Below are positions 8,390 to 17,299 of a DNA stretch of 27,777 nt, piece after piece. The notes beneath the pieces are model-generated. The model was not told the DNA's origin. It did no database searches and was given only the letters and a program-made list of their open reading frames with translations. How positions within the stretch are numbered: position 1 is the stretch's first letter; each line of letters begins with the position of its first letter. This DNA comes from Scalindua sp964437425 (lineage in GTDB: Bacteria > Planctomycetota > Brocadiia > Brocadiales > Scalinduaceae), in assembly GCA_964437425.1 (NCBI GenBank), contig CAYTGO010000041.1, positions 1-27,777 on the forward strand. The letters are read 5' to 3'. A program made the translations under genes and the position numbers.

Positions 8390-9256
8390 TCAGAATGCAG
8401 CTATTTTTTTTGCAATATCAATAAATGCTGCAGAATTCTTAGACCCGTCACCACCAGAGGCAAAAGCTTTTCCATCGTCACAACTGGAAGTTATCGCAGG
8501 ATCAAGCGGTATCCTCCCTAGAAATGGAACCTTCATCTTCTCCGCGATCTTCTCCCCTCCGCCTGATTTGAATACATCTATCTCACCGTTACAATGAGGA
8601 CAAGTCAAAGTACTCATATTTTCAACTATCCCGATAACAGGCACATCGCTGTCCTTTGCAAAGAGTATGGCCTTTTGTGCATCCAGCAGGGATACATCCT
8701 GTGGCGTTGTGACTATAACAGTTCCATCTACTTTGCCCATCAACTCTATCATACTGATCGCCTCATGACCTGTACCTGGCGGCAAGTCTGACAATAAGAA
8801 GTCTAACTCTCCCCAGTTTATGCTGCCTACCAGTTCTCTAAGATAATCCCATTTTGCAGTATCCCGCCACGCAACCGGCTGATCCGGATTCTCTACGAGG
8901 AAGGCCATTGAGACAACTTTAAGGCAATCATTAACAGACAACGGATTAATGCCATTCTCATCGTCCTTAAGCCGTCCTCCCTCCACACCAAGCATCTTAG
9001 GAATATTAGGGCCGTGTATATCCACATCCGCAAGTCCTACCTTATAGCCCATTTCTGCTAATGCTACTCCCAGGTTGGCTGTTACAGTACTCTTGCCAAC
9101 ACCACCCTTGTTAGACATAACCATGATCTTTTTCTTTATCTTGGCCATCCTGTTACTTAAGGCCCACTCATTGTGTTTTAGGCCTTTTTCAGGCTTTTTA
9201 CAAGTTTCATAATCCCTACAAAATTCACATGTAGACTGTTTCTTACATTCATTCAT
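8390..9256 (-). CDS. Mrp/Nbp35-type P-loop ATPase, Fe-S cluster carrier
   Basis: A 288-residue member of the Mrp/ApbC/Nbp35 family, cytoplasmic ATPases that bind and hand over Fe-S clusters. The deviant Walker A is KGGVGKST (residues 50-57), followed by DVDIHGPNIPKMLG and LSDLPPGTGHEA (near 156-166). CPHC at 219-222 is the family CxxC that binds a bridging cluster in the dimer. The N-terminus has four cysteines (4, 10, 13, 19), reminiscent of the N-terminal cluster of eukaryotic Nbp35 and unlike short bacterial Mrp. It sits between a four-cluster ferredoxin gene and moaA, so cluster delivery to these enzymes, or to NXR, is a reasonable inference. Confidence 0.88.
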   Translation of the reverse strand: MNECKKQSTCEFCRDYETCKKPEKGLKHNEWALSNRMAKIKKKIMVMSNKGGVGKSTVTANLGVALAEMGYKVGLADVDIHGPNIPKMLGVEGGRLKDDENGINPLSVNDCLKVVSMAFLVENPDQPVAWRDTAKWDYLRELVGSINWGELDFLLSDLPPGTGHEAISMIELMGKVDGTVIVTTPQDVSLLDAQKAILFAKDSDVPVIGIVENMSTLTCPHCNGEIDVFKSGGGEKIAEKMKVPFLGRIPLDPAITSSCDDGKAFASGGDGSKNSAAFIDIAKKIAAF

Positions 9257-9319
9257 ATATATACCCTTACGCTTATTATTTAATTGAGGAATTCAATAAT
9301 TCATAATTCCCTAAATTCA

Positions 9320-9934
9320 TTACTGTACAGGAGAAACTCTAATGGCTATAGGTTGATTTACGGTATTACATACATTTTCGCAAATACCACAACCAACACA
9401 TTTCTCTTTTATAACAACTGGCTTGTTATCTTCAAGGTAGATTGCGCCAGGCACAGGACAATTCCTCACACACTGCTCACAAAATTGTGCTCCATATGCC
9501 ATGCAGTTATCCTCATTTATAACCGCCTCCCCCATTGCAACCTCTTCCACTGCCTTTATCTCTACTAATGCACCATCTTTACACACCTTTATACAGGCAT
9601 AATCTTCACATAGATAACATGGCGTCTCTTCAGGTATTATGATAGGCGTTCCGTCTGCAATATCAAAGTCTTTGTTCAACTTCCTTATACTTTCATGTGG
9701 ACAAACCTTTATGCACTCATCACATTTAGTACACTTGGCTATGAACTCCTCTTCACATAGTGCACCGGGTGGCCTTATATACCTTCTTACTTTAAGATTA
9801 GAACTGCTATCAGGACTGTTCTTCGTAATAGTCTCAACCTTATTCTTTACAATCTCACTGACTGCATTTCCAAAATAGGAAAATGACTCCTTAAAGAAAG
9901 CTCTTCTTCCTTGATCTATTATTTCATCACTCAT
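9320..9934 (-). CDS. Four-cluster 4Fe-4S ferredoxin, NapG/MauM-like
   Basis: A 204-residue electron-transfer protein with cysteines for four [4Fe-4S] clusters. The groups are CTKCDECIKVCP, CYLCEDYACIKVC, a third reading CMAYGAQFCEQCVRNCP, and CVGCGICENVC near the C-terminus. This arrangement resembles NapG/MauM-type polyferredoxins. The N-terminus has GRRAFFKES, like a twin-arginine signal, but no long hydrophobic core follows, so export is uncertain. Its ATG follows the stop of the radical SAM gene directly, suggesting coupled translation. The likely partner is that radical SAM enzyme, or an unseen oxidoreductase; neither is shown. Confidence 0.82.
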   Translation of the reverse strand: MSDEIIDQGRRAFFKESFSYFGNAVSEIVKNKVETITKNSPDSSSNLKVRRYIRPPGALCEEEFIAKCTKCDECIKVCPHESIRKLNKDFDIADGTPIIIPEETPCYLCEDYACIKVCKDGALVEIKAVEEVAMGEAVINEDNCMAYGAQFCEQCVRNCPVPGAIYLEDNKPVVIKEKCVGCGICENVCNTVNQPIAIRVSPVQ

Positions 9935-11725
9935 TTAAGTAGTCTCACTTTGTATAACACTTAGAGTAGATTCAGCAGTTTCATCTGAACTTTGGTCTAG
10001 ATATAATAGTCCATCTGACATTGAAAAGTTGTAAGGAAATATTGGAAGCCTATTGTCTATTTCTGACCTTACGTGCTCGTAAACTTCACCCGACTCTTCA
10101 GGCGTCATCCCCTTGTCTGTCTCATAAAAATAACCCAGACTCAAATCATCCTGTTTAGGATGCCCTATTTTAGTCAACCCATACTTGCCTGGATCACGCA
10201 ATATAGGAGCATGTTTTTCAAGTTCAAAAAGACAAGCAAGACATGATGCACCTTTTGACTTCAAGAATTTCTCATTGGATATTACAAAATCAAGTGTTTC
10301 AAGCGCTTCCTCTCTGGTCTCTGACGGAAAACCTACTATTACATACATATGAATAGCAACGCCTGTTTCATCACAATAATCAATAATGTTTTTCGTTATT
10401 TCTGTTTCAATCCCCTTATCCATTAATGAAAGAACTCTTTTGTTAGAAGACTCAAGTCCAAATACCATCTTAAGACACCCTGCTTTACGTGCTTTTGCCA
10501 ATATCTCTTTTGTTAGCCCCTTATCAAATCTTATACCTGCCATCCATTTAACATCGTTACCCTTCTCGATTAACCTCGAACTCAAGCTATCCAACTGTTT
10601 AACTGGCATACACTCATCACTGAAAAACATGTACTCAGCACCATACTTCTCCTTTAATTTATCAATATCTTCAAGCACCAGATCCAGGTTTCTTAATCTA
10701 AATTTCAGATTATCAACGTGAAGATTACAGAAAGTACACTTTCTCCAATAGCATCCCCTGGAACCCTGCAATGGTAAAACTCTTTTTGGAGACAGATACC
10801 TGTCCAATGGAAACCCATCATAATCCGGAGTAGGCAGTGCATTTATATCTTCAATGTGATACGGTTGATTAACACGAATTTCATCACCTTCTTTATATAC
10901 AAGATTTGGTACCGTACTGAAGTCCCTCTTTCCTTCCAGCTGTTCGATAAGCCCCAGAAGCGCATGTTCACCCTCAAATACTATAAAACTATCTACAAGA
11001 TCAAAAACCAAGTGATTTTGCTGAAGATTATCAATCAGCTTTGTGAACACACTACCGCCCATTGTTATATGAAGATCACTATTCTTTTTCTTTAACAGCC
11101 TGGCCAGAGTAAACGCAGGCATTACCTGTGAAGTCGCGGTCACAGATATTCCAACGAGATCCGGGTCATCTTTCATCATTGAATCAACAATGTAGTTATT
11201 AAAGAGGTCATGATACGGATTCTCATGTTCACAATTAACAGCCTTTAATACATCCTCTGACGAATACACACTGTATCTCATGGAATTATCAGCAATTGAT
11301 ATCTCAGATGGATAGTACAGCATTCCAAATGCCTGTAGCCACCTGTCAATTATCTTCCAACTCTCTACGTAATCATCAATTTCGTAAAAACTCTGAGATT
11401 TCAATGTAGACTTTGCCCATTCCACATTCTGTACCATGTTCTCTCTCTCAATAACTTCTCTGGCCCAATTAAGCCTTGAATATACCTCTTCAGGGTTTTC
11501 TTCATGACTAACAACCTCTCTTCCCCCATTCAGTCTCTCTTCTATTGTAGCAAGGGTTTCTTTAACTTTTTCAGAAGAGAGCAATATATCCATAGTCTCA
11601 ATATTCAAATCACGTATTGATACATTCTCTACTCCCTTATTCTTTAAAAAGCCTTGCAGTGACGGTAGACTTAAGAACGGTTGAGATGGCATCCAGGAAG
11701 GTGGAAAGACCAATGAAACTTGCAA
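9935..11725 (-). CDS. B12-binding-type radical SAM protein
   Basis: A 596-residue protein. The N-terminal part has features of a cobalamin-binding Rossmann domain (start MQVSLVFPPSW, later PDLVGISVTATSQ near 188-200 and ITMGGSVFT near 220), though without the DxHxxG motif. The radical SAM core begins at QGSRGCYWRKCTFC (Cys325, 330, 333). Its cysteine spacing as read is C-x4-C-x2-C, not the usual C-x3-C-x2-C. A loop with FGLESSNKRVLSLMDKGI and a later GFPSETREEA are typical of these enzymes. Such proteins methylate or rearrange carbon skeletons in many pathways; the substrate cannot be told from sequence. The start is TTG 11725, supported by GAGGAG at good spacing. It heads the block with the ferredoxin, Mrp ATPase, moaA and moaC. 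Confidence 0.8.
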   Translation of the reverse strand: MQVSLVFPPSWMPSQPFLSLPSLQGFLKNKGVENVSIRDLNIETMDILLSSEKVKETLATIEERLNGGREVVSHEENPEEVYSRLNWAREVIERENMVQNVEWAKSTLKSQSFYEIDDYVESWKIIDRWLQAFGMLYYPSEISIADNSMRYSVYSSEDVLKAVNCEHENPYHDLFNNYIVDSMMKDDPDLVGISVTATSQVMPAFTLARLLKKKNSDLHITMGGSVFTKLIDNLQQNHLVFDLVDSFIVFEGEHALLGLIEQLEGKRDFSTVPNLVYKEGDEIRVNQPYHIEDINALPTPDYDGFPLDRYLSPKRVLPLQGSRGCYWRKCTFCNLHVDNLKFRLRNLDLVLEDIDKLKEKYGAEYMFFSDECMPVKQLDSLSSRLIEKGNDVKWMAGIRFDKGLTKEILAKARKAGCLKMVFGLESSNKRVLSLMDKGIETEITKNIIDYCDETGVAIHMYVIVGFPSETREEALETLDFVISNEKFLKSKGASCLACLFELEKHAPILRDPGKYGLTKIGHPKQDDLSLGYFYETDKGMTPEESGEVYEHVRSEIDNRLPIFPYNFSMSDGLLYLDQSSDETAESTLSVIQSETT

Positions 11726-11869
11726 AGTTACTCCTCAAAAAATTAAATCCTGTACTGGATACCTTGCGAATGCAAATTGCTTTAACGAGGACATCAGCAC
11801 ATAAATCCCACTTATTAATATATAAACTCTAATAATCCATTATAAATGCTATTTTCTCTACTTCAAATT

Positions 11870-11900
11870 AAAAAAGCCCCTGACAAAAGTCAGGGGCTTT
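11870..11900 (-). terminator. Rho-independent terminator of the NXR operon
   Basis: A perfect 12-bp inverted repeat (AAAGCCCCTGAC / GTCAGGGGCTTT, 11873-11884 and 11889-11900) with a 4-base loop. On the minus strand it is followed by six T. It begins 44 bases after the nxrA stop. The plus-strand reading has only three T, so it chiefly serves nxrA. It separates the NXR operon from the radical SAM/moa block. Confidence 0.93.
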
Positions 11901-11944
11901 CTAGAACTACATTGAATCTTAGTAGCAAGACAATTCAATTGAAT

Positions 11945-14900
11945 TTACTCAACTGTTGTTGTACCACCACCTAGATAAAGTTTCATAAATTTACTCTCAT
12001 TTGCAGGAGTGAAACCTGTTCTTGCCGGTTCCCAAACTCCTTTAGCACCTAATCCACCATCTTCCGCCTTTGTAATTCTGACCAAGGTTTCTTTAGGTGT
12101 TGTATTAACTACATGGTTATCAGCCTCACCACCATGCATAAATCCCATGAAAACTTTCTTCTTATGGAAGAGAGTATCTGTCTGATGCATAGGCATCAGC
12201 CATGACCTTGTAATCGACTGCTGAGAACCATATCTGAAGTTAGAGAGATAACCATCTGATGACATGGCCATTCCATCCTTCCTCGTCTCATGAGCCTTTA
12301 CACTCTTTTCTGTTGCAACATAAGTTGAATGCTTCATCATAGTTGTATGGTAAGGATACGCAGGATTATACTTTGCCCTTACCATAAGCCTTGCAACCTT
12401 ATAAAACGGATCATTCGGCTTCCAACCCCTATACGGCCTGTCAACAGGATTAGAATCAACATAGATATAATCACCATCATTTATTGCAAGATCCTTAGCA
12501 GCTGCAGGATTAATGTGTAGCTGATGCTCACCTACACCCGGGCTTCGTTTGTCCATTCTATATGGATCACCGAAGTTATTGTTCCAGATAAGGTTCCAGT
12601 CCACAGTACTCCATTGCGAGTGAACCCTGTGCCTAGTTTTAGGTGTCACACAATAGAACCTGTAACCTTTTTCCCACAGAGGATTCTTCGTCTTCTTAAC
12701 TTCACTCCATGGCATCTTGATATTTCTTACATGGCGTTCATCTGCACCCATATGATCTTTTGGAATTCCGTAATCTTCAGGCCTAATATAAGGATTTGTA
12801 CTGACAATTACGTTAGGAAGATAAGGTGTTGCCTCTACAGCTTCCCTGTGACATACAAAGTTTTCACCGTACTCAATTGCTTCAGGAATATCACAATACG
12901 AGTGAAGCCTTCCATCATCAGTATGGAACGGACGATCGTAAACAACCTGTTCATACATTGGAGTTCTTGGATAGGTACCAAAATTCAGAAGAGCACCACC
13001 CGGAACACCACCATATTTACCGGCAATCATATCGTTAACGTTATATCCCCTGGTAGGAACACTACCATCAAAGAGCCTCTGCATATAGACTTCAGGTCTC
13101 TCTTCCAGAGCAAATTTCCAGTAATCCGCAAACCTTCTATCACCAAGTAGCTCACCCATTCTTTTGGAAACAAGTGCCGGTACCATAACGTCATCCTTCG
13201 TATCATGGAGCGGTCTTATTCCACCTTTCCATACCTGAAGGAATGGGTTAGAGCATGAGCAAGTAACTTCATAGTGCTCAAATTCCATCCATGAATTTAC
13301 CGGGAATCCAACGTCGGCATATTGTATGGATGATGTCATCATTATGTCACTGGAGATAATAAGATCAATCCTTGGATTAACATTCTTAAACATCTCATAT
13401 ACCCATTTAGCATTATTTATCAAGTTCACGTTGTTAAACCACAATACCTTTGTTGGAGTGTTATAGTGAGTCTCACCAGTAAAACTCTTTCTACCAAACT
13501 TAGGAGTATTAACAATAAGCGGTGTATCACCATGATTCCAGTATGCAACTTCTTCGTCCATTGCATAACTGTGAGCATGTATATTCTTTCCGTCCGCATG
13601 AGGATCAAGATTCATATCGAATGGATCTTCCGCAATAATTCCTTTAAATCCAGGACCGGACCATTTTGATCCCTGGAAGTTACCGGCTTTATAATTACCA
13701 GCCCATGTATGTGAACCTGAACCGTGATAACCAATATTACCTGTCAGCATTAACGGCAAGTATGTCGCCCTGTTATGCAGTGTTGCATGGAAATAATGGT
13801 TGATACCCTCACCATAATGGATGGCAACAGGTTTAATAGTCGCACAGTCTTTTGCCAATCTTTCAATAAGATGAGCAGGTGAACCTGTAATATCTGCTGT
13901 AGTCTTAACATCAAAATCCTTAAGATGGATTTTGTAAAGATCAAACAGGGTCATAACTTCAACTGTTTTACCTTCAACCGTCTTAACCTGGAAAGTTCCT
14001 TCCAGAGAAGGATCTATCCCTTTAGCTACCATTTTCTTTCCAACATCTTCTCTTGTTATCGCCTTAAAATCCTTAGTCTTTGAATCATATACAACAAAAT
14101 CGCCTAATTGCTCCCTCTGTTCCTTCTTCAAACCTTGCACCGTATGGCTATAGTCTAGTTCAGGTTGTTTATAGTCTTTAATAATTTCATGGGGTTGCAA
14201 TCTCTTCAACGTATCCGTTCTGACAAGAAGCGGAAAGTCAGTAAATTTCTTGACAAAGTCTTCATCATACCATTTGTTATCTATTATGATCTTTGTCATA
14301 GTAAGGAATATTGTAGTATCAGAGATACCGGTTCGACAAGGGATCCAGTAATCTGCCTTAGTAGCTGACGGGCTGTACTCTGGTGTTATAACTACCAGCT
14401 TTCCACCCCTCTCAATGACCTCTGTCAGCCAGTGTGCCTCAGGCATCTTATTCTCAATAAGATTTTTTCCAACTTGTATAACTAGCTTTGAATATCTGAG
14501 ATCTGCAAAGTCAACGTCAGATGCCTGTAATCCATGAACAAATGGATGTCCAGGTGCCTGGTCACCATGCCATGTGTAGTTTGAGAATCTTCTACCACCT
14601 TGAGCCTTATCCGCACCAACACCTCTTACGTTGGCATCAAGCAGGGCTAGTGTGTTGGAGAATCTGTACATTCCCATATATTTTCCAATAACACCCAGCA
14701 GACCCATACCTCCACGATTTTTAAAGCACCTTGTACCGGCACCATTCCAGTGTGTAAGGGTTTCAGGCGCATACTTATCTCTTTCAAGCAGCCTCTTCTT
14801 CCCCTCTTCACCACTATAAGCCTTGGCGATAGCGATCATTCCTTTGGCAACATAATCAATAATATCATCCCAAGACATCTTTAGCTGCTCATCAGTACCT

Positions 14901-15394
14901 CTGGATGTAAATTTATATTTCTCCCTGGCATTCCAGTCCAATTCAGGGAAGCCGTCATCCGCCCACTGTTTCCAGCCTTTCCTGAGCAATGGGAATCTTA
15001 GCCTATGCGGACCATAAACCCTTCTGAAAAAAGTAAAACCTTTCAGACACATCCTTGGGTTCCAAGATTGCTGAGGTGTTCTTCCCTCTATATCACCGTA
15101 ATTCTGATGTTCATAATCCTGCTCTACCCTTATTACGACCTCGTTTCTTACAAATGCCCTTACACGACACTGATGAGTATCGTTTGGTGAGCAACAGAAA
15201 GCAAATGAGCGGTCATATTTATATTGATTCCTGTACACGTCCTCCCAGTTTCTGTCAGGATACGAATCGAGTGGATTATCTACCTCTACCGCCGGTTTTA
15301 ATGACGTTAAGGCCAGCGCATTTCTCATAGGTATTGATACAGCCGCTGTTACCCCTCCCGCAACCTTCATAAACGTCCTTCGCGTAAGCTTCAT
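11945..15394 (-). CDS. nxrA: Nitrite oxidoreductase catalytic subunit NxrA
   Basis: The molybdenum catalytic subunit that oxidises nitrite to nitrate, 1149 residues, a member of the type II DMSO-reductase/NarG group. It begins with a twin-arginine signal, LTRRTFMKVAGG, ending near ALA at residue 28, so the folded enzyme is exported (in anammox bacteria to the anammoxosome). The N-terminal Fe-S site reads CCSPNDTHQC, Cys68, Asp72 and Cys76, plus Cys116 in MCLKG: the normal spacing with Asp at the second position. Segments such as ITPEYSPSATKADYWIPCR fit the molybdopterin-binding core. ATG 15394 is chosen because AGGAGG is six bases upstream; the ATG at 15400 abuts that ribosome site. It is the last gene of the operon. 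Anammox is inferred from this set; Nitrospira-type NxrA is the nearest alternative. Confidence 0.93.
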   Translation of the reverse strand: MKLTRRTFMKVAGGVTAAVSIPMRNALALTSLKPAVEVDNPLDSYPDRNWEDVYRNQYKYDRSFAFCCSPNDTHQCRVRAFVRNEVVIRVEQDYEHQNYGDIEGRTPQQSWNPRMCLKGFTFFRRVYGPHRLRFPLLRKGWKQWADDGFPELDWNAREKYKFTSRGTDEQLKMSWDDIIDYVAKGMIAIAKAYSGEEGKKRLLERDKYAPETLTHWNGAGTRCFKNRGGMGLLGVIGKYMGMYRFSNTLALLDANVRGVGADKAQGGRRFSNYTWHGDQAPGHPFVHGLQASDVDFADLRYSKLVIQVGKNLIENKMPEAHWLTEVIERGGKLVVITPEYSPSATKADYWIPCRTGISDTTIFLTMTKIIIDNKWYDEDFVKKFTDFPLLVRTDTLKRLQPHEIIKDYKQPELDYSHTVQGLKKEQREQLGDFVVYDSKTKDFKAITREDVGKKMVAKGIDPSLEGTFQVKTVEGKTVEVMTLFDLYKIHLKDFDVKTTADITGSPAHLIERLAKDCATIKPVAIHYGEGINHYFHATLHNRATYLPLMLTGNIGYHGSGSHTWAGNYKAGNFQGSKWSGPGFKGIIAEDPFDMNLDPHADGKNIHAHSYAMDEEVAYWNHGDTPLIVNTPKFGRKSFTGETHYNTPTKVLWFNNVNLINNAKWVYEMFKNVNPRIDLIISSDIMMTSSIQYADVGFPVNSWMEFEHYEVTCSCSNPFLQVWKGGIRPLHDTKDDVMVPALVSKRMGELLGDRRFADYWKFALEERPEVYMQRLFDGSVPTRGYNVNDMIAGKYGGVPGGALLNFGTYPRTPMYEQVVYDRPFHTDDGRLHSYCDIPEAIEYGENFVCHREAVEATPYLPNVIVSTNPYIRPEDYGIPKDHMGADERHVRNIKMPWSEVKKTKNPLWEKGYRFYCVTPKTRHRVHSQWSTVDWNLIWNNNFGDPYRMDKRSPGVGEHQLHINPAAAKDLAINDGDYIYVDSNPVDRPYRGWKPNDPFYKVARLMVRAKYNPAYPYHTTMMKHSTYVATEKSVKAHETRKDGMAMSSDGYLSNFRYGSQQSITRSWLMPMHQTDTLFHKKKVFMGFMHGGEADNHVVNTTPKETLVRITKAEDGGLGAKGVWEPARTGFTPANESKFMKLYLGGGTTTVE

Positions 15395-15445
15395 ATACAT
15401 CCTCCTATATCTTTTATATAAAAAATACTTATTCGCACTTTAAAT

Positions 15446-16429
15446 CTACCACTTTCCTGCCTTAATTTTATAATATTCTGCACATCTGGAGCACACGCCG
15501 TCCTGTGGTTTCCAGTCAGGATATTCTTCATTAATCACCTTAGCAGTATCCTCGTCGTTTGCCACTTCCTCTATCCAGTCGAAAGAAGGAAATCCGCATA
15601 ATGGACATGTGGTTCCGGGAAGAGGTCCCAGATCCTTAGTTTCTTCTACAAGCTCATCAACAGAACGATTACCAGCCGCCAATGCCAGTACCAAGTTTGT
15701 GTCCTTCGACAATTCAACCATCTTATTATGAGGCAAAGGTTCTTCTGAGTTCCATAATTTCTCAAATATCAGATCTCTTGTCTCTTCAGGTATTTTACTA
15801 AAAAACGAATCAAACTCCTTTTTCCGTTCTTCTTTTGACGCAGTAGTTTCCCTCCCAATGTTCGTTAAACGTCCATCAACAGAGATATCCCAGAAAAGTC
15901 TATACCTATCCCTGATGATACGCTCTTCCATGGGAGACCGTCCAAAGTCCTCATCCACATTATATCCGAACTTGCTATTCATCATGTCCGAAACGTGCAT
16001 AAGCTCATGCCTGATAACTGTTCGTATCTCACTACTTCCCTCAATAAAAAGCTCTGGATAAAGTCTTATGATTACCTTTGTACCCTCATCCACAACGTTA
16101 GACCCTTCATTCTGCCTTGTTGTAGCCCTCCTGACATGCACCTCATTGATTTTCTCTTCAATATCAGGATACTCAGCAAAGACATCTTGTAGAAAAACGC
16201 TATATCCTAATCTATTGAAGAATTCCTCATCCAATTCTCTAAACCGTCTTGGCCTTCTCTCCTCCTCCATCTCGTATATCGCATCTCTCTTATCATGATA
16301 CTCTTTGTATAATGCAAGATCCCCAGACGCCTCCTGTCTTGCCAGGCCTTTACAGACAATATCGTCAACCAACTGATGATCGTACATAATTTGAAGAGTC
16401 CCTGTTTGTTCTTCTTGCAGTTTAGTCAT
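15446..16429 (-). CDS. HExxH-motif protein with C-terminal Cys4 domain, NXR operon
   Basis: A 327-residue protein of unknown function. From ATG 16429 it has no signal peptide, so it is probably cytoplasmic. A central IRHELMHVSDMM (His141, Glu142, His145, then Asp148) matches zinc-metallopeptidase HExxH and resembles the HExxHxxD of MtfA-type proteins. Residues 275-316 carry CPLCG...CSRC, the same Cys4 domain as the exported protein at 17300-17857 (about 20 identities over 53 aligned residues, counted by eye). The start overlaps the chaperone stop by 8 bp (ATGACTAA), with AGGAAG upstream; the frame extends further to 16468 without need. Position between the chaperone and nxrA suggests a role in NXR maturation. 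Peptidase activity is not established. Confidence 0.75.
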   Translation of the reverse strand: MTKLQEEQTGTLQIMYDHQLVDDIVCKGLARQEASGDLALYKEYHDKRDAIYEMEEERRPRRFRELDEEFFNRLGYSVFLQDVFAEYPDIEEKINEVHVRRATTRQNEGSNVVDEGTKVIIRLYPELFIEGSSEIRTVIRHELMHVSDMMNSKFGYNVDEDFGRSPMEERIIRDRYRLFWDISVDGRLTNIGRETTASKEERKKEFDSFFSKIPEETRDLIFEKLWNSEEPLPHNKMVELSKDTNLVLALAAGNRSVDELVEETKDLGPLPGTTCPLCGFPSFDWIEEVANDEDTAKVINEEYPDWKPQDGVCSRCAEYYKIKAGKW

Positions 16430-17195
16430 ATTCTTCCTCGTCCATACAAGAATCACAGGCCATAGCACTCTTACCCTCTAGACGCTGTAGATAATCTGGT
16501 TCGTTGCCCATATACTCATCTATCTCTTCCGCATCTACAGACAGTTTGACCATTTCAATGTGAATAAAAAGACTTGCCAGAGTTGCTGCCTGGCGATAGA
16601 AATCCTCAGGTGTTTTCTTAAAAACGGATGTTGAAAAAGCCTTAATCCATCGGCCAATGTGGGCGTACAAAAACTTTTTCTTGCCGGAAAGACAGCTTTC
16701 CTGCTGTTCTTCGCTGTGATTTTCTATTGAATACGCCAGTTTGTAAGTCAGGAAATGCAGGAACTCCAATTCAACAGCCACATGGTCCCACCTGGTTGTA
16801 GTCGTATCCTCTTCCATTTGAATCCCATATGCCTTATACATTCCCGATATATCAGCAAGATCCTGAGTCTGCTGCCATATCTGCGAACCGCTGTAATACA
16901 TCTCATAAGGAGGACAATCCATCGCAACGGTTGCGGCTCCAAAAGTTGCACGATAGCCCCACTCTAAATTATCAACATCATTACCTTCCAGCGCGTTCTG
17001 CAGCGACTCGAATACTCCCAGCATTTCACTATTACCACTGACAGAAATACAGCTTTTAACCTCTGCCATATACTCTTCGTTATTTAGCATCTCCAAGGCC
17101 TTCTTATTTGGTTCAAGAAGACATGTTGAAAGAAACTGGTAGACTTGACTTGCGGCAAGCAAATCTTCAACACTTTCACTAATTTCAATTGCCAT
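16422..17195 (-). CDS. NarJ/TorD-family molybdoenzyme chaperone
   Basis: A 257-residue chaperone of the TorD/DmsD/NarJ family. Known members bind the unfinished catalytic subunit, hold back Tat export and assist molybdenum-cofactor insertion. The family signature is visible as DCPPYEMYYSG (near residues 93-103), followed by DISGMYKAYG and RWDHVAVELEFLHFLTYKLA. The rest is mostly helical, with charged stretches, as expected. GAGGATAG precedes the ATG. The gene lies in the NXR operon between the Cys4 protein and the HExxH gene, so the client is presumably the Tat-signal-bearing NxrA. C-terminal MACDSCMDEEEYD, with two Cys and an acidic end, is unusual for the family. Confidence 0.88.
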   Translation of the reverse strand: MAIEISESVEDLLAASQVYQFLSTCLLEPNKKALEMLNNEEYMAEVKSCISVSGNSEMLGVFESLQNALEGNDVDNLEWGYRATFGAATVAMDCPPYEMYYSGSQIWQQTQDLADISGMYKAYGIQMEEDTTTTRWDHVAVELEFLHFLTYKLAYSIENHSEEQQESCLSGKKKFLYAHIGRWIKAFSTSVFKKTPEDFYRQAATLASLFIHIEMVKLSVDAEEIDEYMGNEPDYLQRLEGKSAMACDSCMDEEEYD

Positions 17196-17299
17196 AACTA
17201 TCCTCTATATGTCCACCCCTCCCATACGTTACACATGGATGAGAGAGGAAAAATTCAAAAATCAAGCAACCAAGAGATTGCCATTACTGTTTAAATCAT

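Noticed and set aside
9860..9934. Tat signal peptide on the four-cluster ferredoxin
   Set aside because: RRAFFK is present, but the following segment is short and interrupted by Glu and Lys, so export is not claimed.
12524..13150. 208-codon open frame on the plus strand
   Set aside because: It lies wholly inside nxrA on the opposite strand, has no recognisable domain and is explained by the codon pattern of nxrA.
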